Origin: JADLGL01 sp963667605
GTDB taxonomy: Bacteria > Pseudomonadota > Alphaproteobacteria > Rhizobiales > Kaistiaceae
DNA: 64,000 bases
Reading direction: 5' to 3'
NCBI GenBank assembly: GCA_963667605.2
Contig: CAXXUZ010000002.1
Span: forward strand, 434,001-498,000
Both the position numbers and the translations under genes were made by a program. This document shows positions 36,134 through 44,885 of the stretch, in pieces; within the stretch, counting starts at the first letter, position 1, and each line of letters begins with the position of its first letter. The notes beneath the pieces are model-generated. The model was not told the DNA's origin, did no database searches, and was given only the letters and a program-made list of their open reading frames with translations.

Positions 36134-38874
36134 ATGAGCCTCGACATCGCATTTCAGGGGAGCCTCTTCGCCAGCGATTTCCTGCGCGACGCCATCACCC
36201 GATCGCCCGACTGGCAGGAACTGGACGACGCGTCGCTGGAAGAATTCGAGGCCGCGCTGCGCGCGATCTTCGACCGCTTCCCGGCCGCCGCATCGCCCAA
36301 CGAAAGCCAGACCGAAAATGATCTGATCTGGCCCGTCCTCGTACGGCTTGGGTGGACGGCGAGCCTGCGACAGCAAAACCTGAGCGCATACGGCCGAGTG
36401 GACGTGCCGGACGGCTTGCTGTTCGCGGATGAAGCGGCGAAGGGCCAAGCCAACGGCTTCGCCGAGGAATGGCGGCGCTACGAGCTCGGCCTTGCAGTGG
36501 TGGAGTCCAAGCGTTGGCTGCGTCCGCTCGACCGCCGCTCCGGGCGGCATGGCGAGGAGACAGCACCGTCGACGCAGATGCTGCGCTACCTGCGGCGGAT
36601 CGACGATGTAACCACGGGCAGGCTCCGCTGGGGCATTCTTACCGACGGCGCGCGGTGGCGGCTCTACTACCAGGGCGCGCGGTCGGTCTCCGAGCAGTTC
36701 TTCGAGGTCGATCTCGCTGCGCTCCTCGACCTTCCCGGCCATAACGACGGCCTGTTTGCGCTCGACGCGGCGGAGCGCCGCCACTGGCTCAAGGTGTTCG
36801 CGCTGGTCTTCCGGCGCGAGGCCTTTCTGCCGGGCGCAGCCGACGCGCGCACCTTCCATCAGCGCGCCATCGCGGAAGGTCGCTTCTACGAGGAGCGGGT
36901 CGCCGCTAACCTCTCCGATCTGGTCTTCGGCCAGGTCTTTCCTGAGCTCGCACGTGCGATCGCTGCGGCTGAGCCGGACGCGCCTCTGTCGGAGGTGCGC
37001 GAGGCCGCCCTGCTGCTGCTCTACCGGCTTCTCTTCATCCTCTATGCCGAGGACCGCGACCTGCTGCCCGTCCGCGACGGGCGTTACGACGACTACGCGC
37101 TGCGCGACAGGGTTCGCGGCGATGTAGGCCGTCGCAAGGACCAGGGCGATGTCTTCTCCGAGACTGCTGCGCGCTATTGGTCGGTTGTGGCCGATCTCTG
37201 CCGCGCCATCGACCAGGGCGACGCTGCCATCGGCCTGCCGCCCTACAATGGCGGCCTCTTCGACCGGGAGCGCGCGCCGCTTCTCGACCGCATCCGGCTC
37301 GGCGACCGGGTCATGGCCGATGTCATCGACGCCCTGTCGTTCGAGCAGGGCTCGGCCGGCCGCCGCTACATCAACTATCGCGATCTCGGCGTCCGCCAGC
37401 TCGGCTCGATCTACGAGCGTCTGCTGGAACACGAACTCGCGCCCGACGGCGACGGGGTGGCCGTCCGCCCCAATATCTTCGTCCGCAAGGGTTCGGGCAG
37501 CTACTACACGCCGGGCGAGTTGGTCGGGCTGATCGTCGAGGAAACGATTGGGCCGCTCGTGCAGGCGCGCACGGACGCCTTCGAGGCGGAAGCCGGGCGA
37601 ATGCCGGCAGACGGACCTGAGCGTGAACGGGCGGTCGCACACTTGGCAGAACACGATCCGGCCGAGGCGATTCTCGCGCTCAGGGTCTGCGACCCGGCCA
37701 TGGGGTCCGGGCACTTTCTGGTTAGTCTGGTCGACTATCTCGCCGACGGAGTTATCGCGGCCATGGCGGAGGCGGAAGCGGCTGTGGAAGGGTACGTCTC
37801 GCCACTCGTGGGTCGCATCCAGGCCATCCGCGACAGGATCGTGGCTAACGCCGAGGAGCGCGCTTGGGCCATCGACCGGGATCGGCTCGACGACCGCCAC
37901 ATCGTCCGGCGCATGGTCCTCAAGCGCTGCGTCTACGGCGTCGACAAGAACCCCATGGCGGTCGAGCTGGCCAAGGTCGCGCTCTGGCTGCACACCTTCA
38001 CGGTCGGCGCGCCGCTCAGCTTCCTGGATCACCATCTTCGCTGCGGCGACAGCCTGTTCGGCGCATGGGCACGGGGCGGGATCGACAAGGCGACCGAGTA
38101 TGGCAGCCCGTTGCTTCTGCACGGCTCCGTCACCCAGGCGGGACTTGCCACGCGGGAAATGCAGACGATCGAGGAGCTGACCGACGCCGAGATCGCCGAG
38201 GCGCACCGCTCCGCCGAGACCTTCGCCCAGGTGGAGGAGGCCACCGCACCGCTGGATGCCGTCCTCTCCCTGGTGCATGCCATCGACTGGCTGGAGGTCA
38301 AGGACCACGAGGGCCGGACGGCGCTGCAGTCCTTCTTCGGCGGACTTCTCGGCGATCCCATCGAGATCGCGCTGGGCCGGGCCGAGGTCTCGGCGGAGCG
38401 CCCGGAGGGCGCGCGCTTCGCCGAACTGCTGCAAGAGGCTCGCCGCCTTGTCGACGAGGAACGCTTCCTCAACTGGCAGGCGGCCTTCCCCGGCGTCTGG
38501 ACAAATTGGCAGAACGTGAGACCCGAAGGTGGCTTCGACGCCGTCATCGGCAACCCGCCCTGGGACCGGATGAAGCTGCAACAGGTGGAATGGTTCGCTA
38601 CACGCCGGCGCGAGATCGCGCTCGCACCGCGTGCGGCCGACCGCAAGCGCATGATCGCGGCACTGGAACAGGCTGGCGATCCCCTGGCTCAGGACTATGC
38701 GTTTGCGAGCGAACGGGCGGCGATGGCTGCCCGAATGGCGCGGCGCTTGGGCGACTATCCGCTGCTCTCTAGCGGGGACGTGAACCTCTATTCGCTCTTT
38801 CGTCGAGCGCGCCATGACACTGGTGAAGCCCGACGGTATGGTCGGGCTCCTCACGCCGATTGGTATCGCAACAG
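36134..38874 (+). pseudogene. Eco57I/type IIG-like restriction-methylase, truncated
   Basis: About 910 residues remain of a combined nuclease–N6-adenine methyltransferase. The N-terminal part carries a PD-(D/E)XK-type site (VDVPDG … AVVESKRW, near residues 90–120), the methylase motif I DPAMGSGHFLV is near residue 520, YGVDKNPMAVELAK near 610, and motif IV GNPPW near 805. At 38798–38800 an extra T shifts the frame: the genuine continuation FVERAMTLVKPDGMVGLL and TPIGIAT runs in the next frame until 38874, where IS3 copy B cuts it. The target-recognition domain is missing. The ATG at 36134 (MSLDIAF) is preferred over a GTG at 36119. Confidence 0.8.
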
Positions 38875-38949
38875 TGTCCGTCGTCAGGTAATTTGGAACC
38901 GATGAGCGGCCTGATTTAAGAGAGGGTTCGGCCCATCTGGTTGGTCATT

Positions 38950-39930
38950 TTATGCGGCGGTTTTGCGGTATTGCAAGCGCCGGGTTTGTAGCGTCTTTTG
39001 TTTGATCTTTTCTCTTTTCAACAGGATGGTCTGGCCGCGCCCGAAGTAGACATCGGCCGGCGTGAGGTTGCCCAGGCTCTCGTGGTAGCGGTGATAATTG
39101 TAGTGGCCGACGAAGGCCTCGATCTGTGTCTCCAAGTCGCCAGGCAGATAGTAATTTTCCAAAAGGATGCGGTTCTTCAGGGTTTGATGCCAACGCTCGA
39201 TCTTGCCCTGGGTTTGCGGATGATAGGGAGCGCCGCGAATGTGCTCCATATCGCGGTCGTCGAGCCATTTGGCCAGATCGTCGGCGATGTAGCTGGAGCC
39301 GTTGTCAGACAGGAGCCGTGGCTTGTGAATGACCGTTGCCCGATCGCGACCTGACGCCTTGAGCGCCAGTTCCAGCGTATCGGTGACGTCCTCGGCCTTC
39401 ATCGTGGTGCAGAGCTTCCACGCGATAATGGTGCGCGAGAAGTCGTCGAGCACGGTGGAGAGGTAGAACCAGCCCCAATCAATGACCTTGAGGTAAGTGA
39501 AGTCGGTCTGCCAGAGCTGGTTTGGCGCCGTGGTCTTGTCCTGGAACTCGTCGGACGCCTTGAGGACGATAAAGGCCGGGCTGGTGATCAGATCATGGGC
39601 CTTGAGCAGTCGATAAACCGAGGATTCCGATACAAAGTAGCCCTCTGTGTCTGTGAACCGGACAGCCAGTTCCCGCGGCGACAGATCCGTCTCGTCCAGC
39701 GCCAGCTGTACGATCCGGTCTCTCACCTCATCGGGGATACGGTTCCAGACTTGGCCAGGCCGCGAGCGGCGGTCCTCCAGGGCCTCCGGTCCGCCGGTCA
39801 GATAGCGGTCGTACCAGCGATAAAACGAGGTGCGGGGAATGCCCAACTGCGCCAGCGTGCGCTTGGCCGGCAGATGGGATCGCTCAACCAGCCGGATGAT
39901 CTCCAGCTTCTCCGATAGTGGATACCTCAT
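38950..39930 (-). CDS. IS3-family OrfB, copy B
   Basis: 326 residues, identical in sequence to OrfB of copy A, with the full DDE triad. Since OrfA of this copy has a stop codon upstream of the A7G slip site, the OrfAB fusion cannot be made from this copy; it may be mobilised by copy A. Confidence 0.93.
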   Translation of the reverse strand: MRYPLSEKLEIIRLVERSHLPAKRTLAQLGIPRTSFYRWYDRYLTGGPEALEDRRSRPGQVWNRIPDEVRDRIVQLALDETDLSPRELAVRFTDTEGYFVSESSVYRLLKAHDLITSPAFIVLKASDEFQDKTTAPNQLWQTDFTYLKVIDWGWFYLSTVLDDFSRTIIAWKLCTTMKAEDVTDTLELALKASGRDRATVIHKPRLLSDNGSSYIADDLAKWLDDRDMEHIRGAPYHPQTQGKIERWHQTLKNRILLENYYLPGDLETQIEAFVGHYNYHRYHESLGNLTPADVYFGRGQTILLKREKIKQKTLQTRRLQYRKTAA

Positions 39931-40301
39931 GCCTCCTCTCCCCCATCCGCGATCATGCTTTTTTTGAGTAGACGGTTGTCCAGCGTCAGGTCAGCAACGG
40001 CCTCCTTGAGTGCCAGTGCCTCACTGCGAAGATGCCGGACCTCATCGGAGGTAGCCTCACGGGCAGTGTCACCCGCCAGGCGCTTCTTCCCGGCCTCCAG
40101 GAAGTCCTTCGACCAGCGGTAATAGAGGTTCTAGTTGATCCCCTCACGGCGACACAGCTCAGCGATACTGTCCTCGCCGCGCAGGCCCTCCAGAACGATC
40201 CGGATCTTCTCTTCGGCGCCGAACTGCCGACGAGTCGCCCGCCGGATGTCCTTCACGACCTTCTCGGCCGATGCTTTCTGGTGATTGGTGTTCCGTCTCA
40301 T
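39927..40301 (-). pseudogene. IS3-family OrfA, copy B, amber mutation
   Basis: Identical to OrfA of copy A except that the Gln codon CAG in GINQNLYYRW is TAG (40131–40133 on the minus strand). The protein would stop after about 56 residues, before the leucine zipper and the frameshift site. Confidence 0.88.
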
Positions 40302-40387
40302 CTTCAATCCCTCGTGGGTTAAGATGAGCCAGAAACCCTCTCTTGTTCAATCCGCCCAATCTGTCCCAGGGGCGCTGACGCCGGACA

Positions 40388-40416
40388 CCGTGGCCGCAAT
40401 AATGATGATGATGCAT
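40388..40416 (-). pseudogene. 5' end of a PadR-family regulator gene
   Basis: From the ATG at 40416 the minus strand reads M-H-H-H-H-Y-C-G-H before the IS3 copy B begins. A GGAG ribosome binding site precedes the ATG. His/Gly-rich N-termini of this kind are typical of one group of alphaproteobacterial PadR repressors, and the upstream palindrome supports this. The rest of the gene is not seen at the other flank of either IS copy. Confidence 0.45.
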
Positions 40417-40428
40417 AAACACTCCTAT

Positions 40429-40444
40429 TATATCGTACGATATA
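40429..40444. promoter_or_regulatory. 16-bp palindrome TATATCGTACGATATA, PadR-type operator
   Basis: Perfect palindrome just upstream of the truncated regulator start. AT-rich palindromes with a CGTACG or similar centre are typical of PadR autoregulatory operators. Confidence 0.55.
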
Positions 40445-40445
40445 T

Positions 40446-40499
40446 CTTAAATAGGGACCAGCGCCTTGGTCGCTTAAATAGGGACCAGCGCCTTGGTCG
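40446..40499. repeat. 27-bp tandem repeat upstream of arfB
   Basis: Two perfect adjacent copies (40446–40472 and 40473–40499), each containing the inverted repeat GACCA-gcgcct-TGGTC. They lie between the PadR operator and arfB and may alter the arfB promoter. Confidence 0.88.
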
Positions 40500-40552
40500 C
40501 AAGGGCTATCGGAGCCCCAAATAGTTCGGGCGCGTGCAATAGGATCACTCCC

Positions 40553-40975
40553 ATGATCCGCGTCACCGACAGTATCGCGATCGGTGATTCCGAGATCGTT
40601 GAAAACTTCATCCGTGCCTCCGGCCCAGGTGGGCAGAACGTCAACAAGGTGGCGACGGCGGTCCAACTTCGCTTCGATGTCCGGCGCTCGCCCTCGCTGC
40701 CGGAACCGGTCAAGACCCGGCTGGAACGGCTGGCCGGCAACCGACTGACACTGGACGGTGAACTGGTAATCCGGGCCGATCGGTGTCGGACCCTTGAGCG
40801 GAACCGCGCGGATGCGTTGCAACGGCTGCTGGCGTTGATACGGCGGGCGACGGAAGTCCCAAAACCACGCCGCCCGACCGGACCGACACTGGCCTCGAAA
40901 GAGCGGAGGCTTGCCGGCAAAAGCCACCGATCGGCTGTAAAGACCCGTCGCGGACGCCCGAAACTCGACGACTAG
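40553..40975 (+). CDS. arfB: Peptidyl-tRNA hydrolase ArfB (YaeJ, RF-like)
   Basis: A 140-residue ribosome-rescue factor that hydrolyses peptidyl-tRNA on stalled ribosomes. The GGQ motif is at residues 26–28 (RASGPGGQNVNKV), followed by AVQLRFDV, and a basic C-terminal tail (RRPTGPTLASKERRLAGKSHRSAVK…RRGRPKLDD) that enters the mRNA channel. ATG at 40553 (MIRVTDSIAI) chosen from family length; the frame extends upstream without conservation. Confidence 0.95.
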   Translation: MIRVTDSIAIGDSEIVENFIRASGPGGQNVNKVATAVQLRFDVRRSPSLPEPVKTRLERLAGNRLTLDGELVIRADRCRTLERNRADALQRLLALIRRATEVPKPRRPTGPTLASKERRLAGKSHRSAVKTRRGRPKLDD

Positions 40976-41085
40976 GTCGCGTCAGAAAGTCCGATTGTCA
41001 CCAGTTCAATTGACTCCGTTGGCGAAAAATCGTGGTGTTCCCTTAGATGCCCGCGGAAGACATCGGGTGCAGTTAGGAGAGTGAC

Positions 41086-42036
41086 ATGCGCAAGCTTGCA
41101 TATGCGTTGATTGGGGCGGTGATCGCCAGCCCCGCTTTCGCGCAGGATATTACCGTTGCGACGACCGCAATCGTTGAGCATCCTGCCCTTGATGCAGTTC
41201 GCGACGGGGTACGCGATGCCCTGGCCGCGGCGGGGTTCCGCGATGGCATCGAAATCAATTTCCTCTACGAATCCGCGCAAGGGGCACCTGCCACCGCCAC
41301 TCAGATCGCCAATCAGTTCGTTGGTGACGCCGTCGACGTCATCGTGCCGATCTCGACACCGTCAGCCCAAGCCGTGCTTGCGGCGACCAGCACGATTCCG
41401 ATTGTGTTCAGCGCCGTGACCGATCCCGTAGCAGCTGGCCTCGTCACCGATATCGATCAGCCGGGCGGCAATATCACCGGCGTCTCGGACCTCACGCCGG
41501 TGGCCGATCACGTTGCGCTGATGCTCGAGATCATTCCCGGTATCGAGACAATTGGCGTCGTCTACAATCCGGCAGAGGCTAATGCCGTTGTTCTCGTCGG
41601 TCTCCTCATAGCCGCCGCTGGGGAACTTGGTATCAGCGTCGAGGAAGCCACCGCGACCAGCAGCGCCAATGTCCAGGCTGCCGCCCTTTCGCTTGTCGGA
41701 GATGTCGACGCGATCTATGTCCCGACCGACAACACGGTCGTTTCCGCATTCGAGGCCGTCGTCGGCGTTGCCGAGGAGGCGGAAATTCCGCTCTTCGCAG
41801 GCGACACCGCCAGCGTCGAACGTGGTGCCATCGCCTCGGTCGGCTTCAACTACTATGAGCATGGGCTGCAGACCGGGCAGATCGTTATTCGGGTTCTCCG
41901 CGGTGAGAACCCCGGTGACATCCCGGTTTCGTTTGCCACCGGCGGCGACCTCTTCGTCAACGTTGGCGCTGCCGAGCGAATGGGGGTTGTGGTTCCGCAG
42001 GCGGTCGTCGATCGCGCCGCCACTGTCGTGCAATAA
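41086..42036 (+). CDS. ABC transporter substrate-binding protein (ABC_sub_bind/TrpX type)
   Basis: A 316-residue periplasmic protein with a signal peptide (MRKLAYALIGAVIASPAFAQ) and the ABC_sub_bind fold: VDVIVPISTPSAQAVLAATSTIPIVFSAVTDPVAAGLV, GGNITGVSD and YVPTDNTVVSAFEAV are typical. Members of this family bind tryptophan, other amino acids or unknown ligands. First gene of a three-gene transporter operon. Confidence 0.93.
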   Translation: MRKLAYALIGAVIASPAFAQDITVATTAIVEHPALDAVRDGVRDALAAAGFRDGIEINFLYESAQGAPATATQIANQFVGDAVDVIVPISTPSAQAVLAATSTIPIVFSAVTDPVAAGLVTDIDQPGGNITGVSDLTPVADHVALMLEIIPGIETIGVVYNPAEANAVVLVGLLIAAAGELGISVEEATATSSANVQAAALSLVGDVDAIYVPTDNTVVSAFEAVVGVAEEAEIPLFAGDTASVERGAIASVGFNYYEHGLQTGQIVIRVLRGENPGDIPVSFATGGDLFVNVGAAERMGVVVPQAVVDRAATVVQ

Positions 42037-42101
42037 ACACGGGCGCCACCCACGATGAAAACGACCCTCCCCCTGAGCGGGGGAGGGTGCCGGACTCGCC
42101 A

Positions 42102-43166
42102 ATGATCGCGGATCGGTCCCGCGATATTCGCGAGATCCGTGGTCAAAGTGAAGGACCGCAGAAGGGCTTCACGCCTCCCTCGTTGCTAACCGTTACGCTA
42201 CTCTCCGGTCTCGGCATCGTTCTCCTCGTCGTTGGATGGCTTCTCTATGACAAGCTCGGCCCCATCCCCTTTTTGGGCGCCGTTCAGACCGGTCTGATCT
42301 ATGGCTTCGTCGGCCTCGGTGTTTATCTATCGTTTCGCGTCCTAAACTTCCCCGATCTCACCGTGGACGGCTCGTTCCCGCTTGGGGGCGCGGTCGCAGC
42401 GGTCCTGATTGTCGGCGGCACGAATCCCTGGCTGGCAGTCCTTGCAGCAATAGCGGCGGGATGTGTAGCCGGGCTTGTAACGGCTGCACTCAACGTTCAG
42501 CTGAAAATCCTGCACCTCCTGGCCTCGATCCTGACCATGATCGCGCTCTACTCGATCAATCTCAGGATCATGGGTCAGCCCAATATTCCGCTTCTCGGCC
42601 GCGAAACCGTGCTGACCCCGTTCTACGGCCATGGCTTGGACAACATCATCGTTCGGCCTTTGCTGATCCTGGTGTTGCTGATCGCGGCAGTATTCGTTCT
42701 GGGTCGGCTCCTGACCAGCAATTTCGGCCTCGGTCTTCGCGCTTCCGGCGCCAACTCGAAAATGGCCGTCGCGCAGGGCATTCGAACCGGCACCAGCACA
42801 TATGTCGGGATGGCGATATCCAATGGGCTGGTGGCCCTAGGCGGTGCCATTTTCGCCCAGGCGACCCAATTCGCCGACGTCACTTTGGGCGTCGGCACTA
42901 TCGTTGTCGGACTGGCGGCGGTGATCGTCGGCGAGGCGATCCTTCCTTTCCGCGGGGTCTGGGTGGCCTTGATCAGCTGTGTCCTGGGTTCGGTGCTCTA
43001 TCGTCTGGCGCTGCAATTCGCGCTCGATTGGGACGGAATCTGTATCGGCGAAAGTCTCTGTATCGAAGTAAACGCGTCCGACCTCAATTTGATCACAGCG
43101 GTTCTCGTGGCGCTGGCCTTGATTGCGCCCCGCCTTCGAGGCGCCGTGAATTGGCGGCGGCATTGA
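42102..43166 (+). CDS. ABC transporter permease (BPD_transp_2 type)
   Basis: A membrane protein of about 354 residues with 8–9 hydrophobic segments and the conserved FPDLTVDGSFPLGGAVAA and GEAILPFRGVWVALISCVLGSVLYRLAL blocks of TrpY-like permeases. ATG at 42102 is preferred; a GTG at 42087 is in frame. The N-terminal ~35 residues before the first helix are hydrophilic. Partner of the preceding binding protein. Confidence 0.92.
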   Translation: MIADRSRDIREIRGQSEGPQKGFTPPSLLTVTLLSGLGIVLLVVGWLLYDKLGPIPFLGAVQTGLIYGFVGLGVYLSFRVLNFPDLTVDGSFPLGGAVAAVLIVGGTNPWLAVLAAIAAGCVAGLVTAALNVQLKILHLLASILTMIALYSINLRIMGQPNIPLLGRETVLTPFYGHGLDNIIVRPLLILVLLIAAVFVLGRLLTSNFGLGLRASGANSKMAVAQGIRTGTSTYVGMAISNGLVALGGAIFAQATQFADVTLGVGTIVVGLAAVIVGEAILPFRGVWVALISCVLGSVLYRLALQFALDWDGICIGESLCIEVNASDLNLITAVLVALALIAPRLRGAVNWRRH

Positions 43167-43957
43167 TCACCGTCAGCGATCTGGTCGTCATCTTTGGTCA
43201 TGGGACTCCGCTCGAAAAGCGAGCTTTGGAGGGCGTCGATCTCACTATCGAGCGCGGCGAGTTCGTCAGCGTGATCGGATCGAATGGCGCCGGCAAATCG
43301 ACGCTGCTGAATGCCGTCGCCGGCGATTTCTTTCCCGCCAGGGGAAGAATCTCCATTGATGGGCACGACGTCTCGCGCTGGCCAACTGCAAAACGAGCCA
43401 ATCTGGTGGCCAGGGTCTTCCAAGACCCGCTGGGCGGGAGTTGTGCGGAACTCACGATCGAGGAGAATCTTGCCCTGGCAGCCGCGCGGGGAACCAATCG
43501 CGGTCTCGGGCGTGCTTTGACCGCCAAACGTCGCCACGCTTTCCGCGAGCGGGTTGCCGAATTGGGCCTTGGCCTCGAAAGTCGCCTGAAGGACCGGATG
43601 TCGTTGCTGTCCGGCGGTCAGCGCCAGGCGACCGCGCTCCTGATGGCAACCATGGCACCGTCGAGCGTACTTCTGCTCGATGAACACACCGCCGCTCTCG
43701 ATCCGGACATGGCCGAGTTCGTCGTCGATTTGACCAAGAAAGTGGTCGCCGAGCATGGCTGCACAACGATGATGGTCACGCATTCGATGAGTCAGGCGCT
43801 TTCCGTTGGAATGCGAACGGTGATGCTGCATGAGGGCCGGATCATTCTCGACGTCAGCGGTGAAGAGCGGGCCAACCTCACGATCGAGGATTTGGTCGCC
43901 AAATTCCGCCATGTCCGCGGCAAACCGATCGACGATGATAGCCTTCTGATCGAGTAA
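43151..43957 (+). CDS. ABC transporter ATP-binding protein
   Basis: About 268 residues. Walker A GSNGAGKST, signature LLSGGQRQA, Walker B SSVLLLDEHTAALD (His in place of the usual Pro after the Glu) and switch His in VTHSMSQAL. Start is a TTG, at 43151 or 43163, both overlapping the end of the permease gene; no ATG or GTG is available. Completes the three-component importer. The DEHT variant is common in this family. Confidence 0.92.
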   Translation: MAAALITVSDLVVIFGHGTPLEKRALEGVDLTIERGEFVSVIGSNGAGKSTLLNAVAGDFFPARGRISIDGHDVSRWPTAKRANLVARVFQDPLGGSCAELTIEENLALAAARGTNRGLGRALTAKRRHAFRERVAELGLGLESRLKDRMSLLSGGQRQATALLMATMAPSSVLLLDEHTAALDPDMAEFVVDLTKKVVAEHGCTTMMVTHSMSQALSVGMRTVMLHEGRIILDVSGEERANLTIEDLVAKFRHVRGKPIDDDSLLIE

Positions 43958-44120
43958 GGCCGGACCGCGGGGCCCAAAGGGTGGTAACGAGCAAGTGTTG
44001 GTTTCGACCGGCTTTTCTCGGGCTTGTGATTCAACATCGAGGCCAGCCGGGTATAGATATGATAGCGTAGCGATTGTCGCCCGTCTAGCGGCTTGCACGC
44101 GTGGAGAGAGGAACGAAGGA

Positions 44121-44885
44121 ATGCTATCTACCAGCTCCGGCCAACCTATATCGCTGGCGCGTCCGCGCCGTTTCCTTACCGGCTTTGGCCTGATCATCGC
44201 AGCGGCATTCGCTGCCACATTCTTTTCGCCCAATGCGGCTGCCCAGTTCGACCGGTTCGAATACTGGGTTTTGCCGCGTGCCGAACTCGACCCGACGACG
44301 AATAGCACCCACGAAGTGATTGTCTTGGCCGGCGGCTGTTTCTGGGGCGTTCAGGCGGTGTACCAGTATATTAACGGTGTCGAAAGCGCTATTTCCGGCT
44401 ATTCCGGCGGGTCAGCAGCGACTGCGAATTACCGCACCGTCGGTACTGGAAGCACCGGTCACGCCGAGGTGGTGGAGGTCATCTACAACCCGCAGATCAT
44501 ATCGACCGGAGAGATCCTGAGGATCTTCTTTTCAGTCGCGCACGATCCGACGCAGCTCGACCGTCAGAATGCCGACATCGGTTCCGATTATCGGTCGCAT
44601 ATTTACTACACGACCGCAGATCAGCGAGAGGTAGCCGAGGCCTATATCGCGCAACTGGAAGCGGCGAACATATATGAGGCGCCGATCGTAACCCGGTTGG
44701 ATGTCCTTGCCGCGTTCTACCCGGCGGAGGGCTACCATCAGGATTATCTGCAGCGCAATCCGGGCTCGCCCTACATCCAGTATTGGGACCTGCCGAAACT
44801 CGCCAACGCTCAGAATCTGTTCGGGGAATACTGGCGGAATAGTCCAGTCACCGTAGCCGCCACTCGGCCCGACCTACTCAAGTGA
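44121..44885 (+). CDS. msrA: Exported peptide-methionine (S)-S-oxide reductase MsrA
   Basis: 254 residues. ATG at 44121 follows a gaggaacgaagga ribosome binding site. An N-terminal Arg-rich stretch and hydrophobic segment (RRFLTGFGLIIAAAFAATFF…AAAQ) form a likely signal peptide, so the enzyme would act in the periplasm. The catalytic GCFWG motif is at 72–76 (Cys73), and GTGSTGHAEVVEV, FFSVAHDPTQLDRQNADIGSDYRS and YHQDYLQRNP are all present. Repairs oxidised methionines. Convergent with the monooxygenase gene, overlapping by 12 bases. Confidence 0.93.
   Translation: MLSTSSGQPISLARPRRFLTGFGLIIAAAFAATFFSPNAAAQFDRFEYWVLPRAELDPTTNSTHEVIVLAGGCFWGVQAVYQYINGVESAISGYSGGSAATANYRTVGTGSTGHAEVVEVIYNPQIISTGEILRIFFSVAHDPTQLDRQNADIGSDYRSHIYYTTADQREVAEAYIAQLEAANIYEAPIVTRLDVLAAFYPAEGYHQDYLQRNPGSPYIQYWDLPKLANAQNLFGEYWRNSPVTVAATRPDLLK

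Larger units (their letters stand above)
38875..40387 (-). mobile_element. IS3-family insertion sequence, copy B (1513 bp, inverted)
   Basis: Same length, ends and genes as copy A at 30141–31653 but on the minus strand. The only difference I noticed is a C-to-T change that creates a stop in orfA. Left end interrupts the restriction-methylase gene; right end interrupts a PadR-type regulator gene. No target duplication. Confidence 0.92.

Noticed and set aside
36086..38854. Long open frame (over 900 codons) on the minus strand
   Set aside because: It is the antisense of the restriction-methylase gene, whose domains are clear; the minus frame has no recognisable motif and arises from GC-rich codon bias.
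30141..40387. The two IS3 copies as a true composite transposon
   Set aside because: Outer flanks (…cccgag and ccgtgg…) show no target duplication and the left copy sits in a phage gene while the right sits in a PadR gene; recombination or independent insertion fits better.
42461..43150. N-terminal extension of the ABC ATPase frame across the permease gene
   Set aside because: The frame is open but encodes an arginine-rich nonsense sequence overlapping a clear permease; the ATPase starts at a TTG near 43151–43163.
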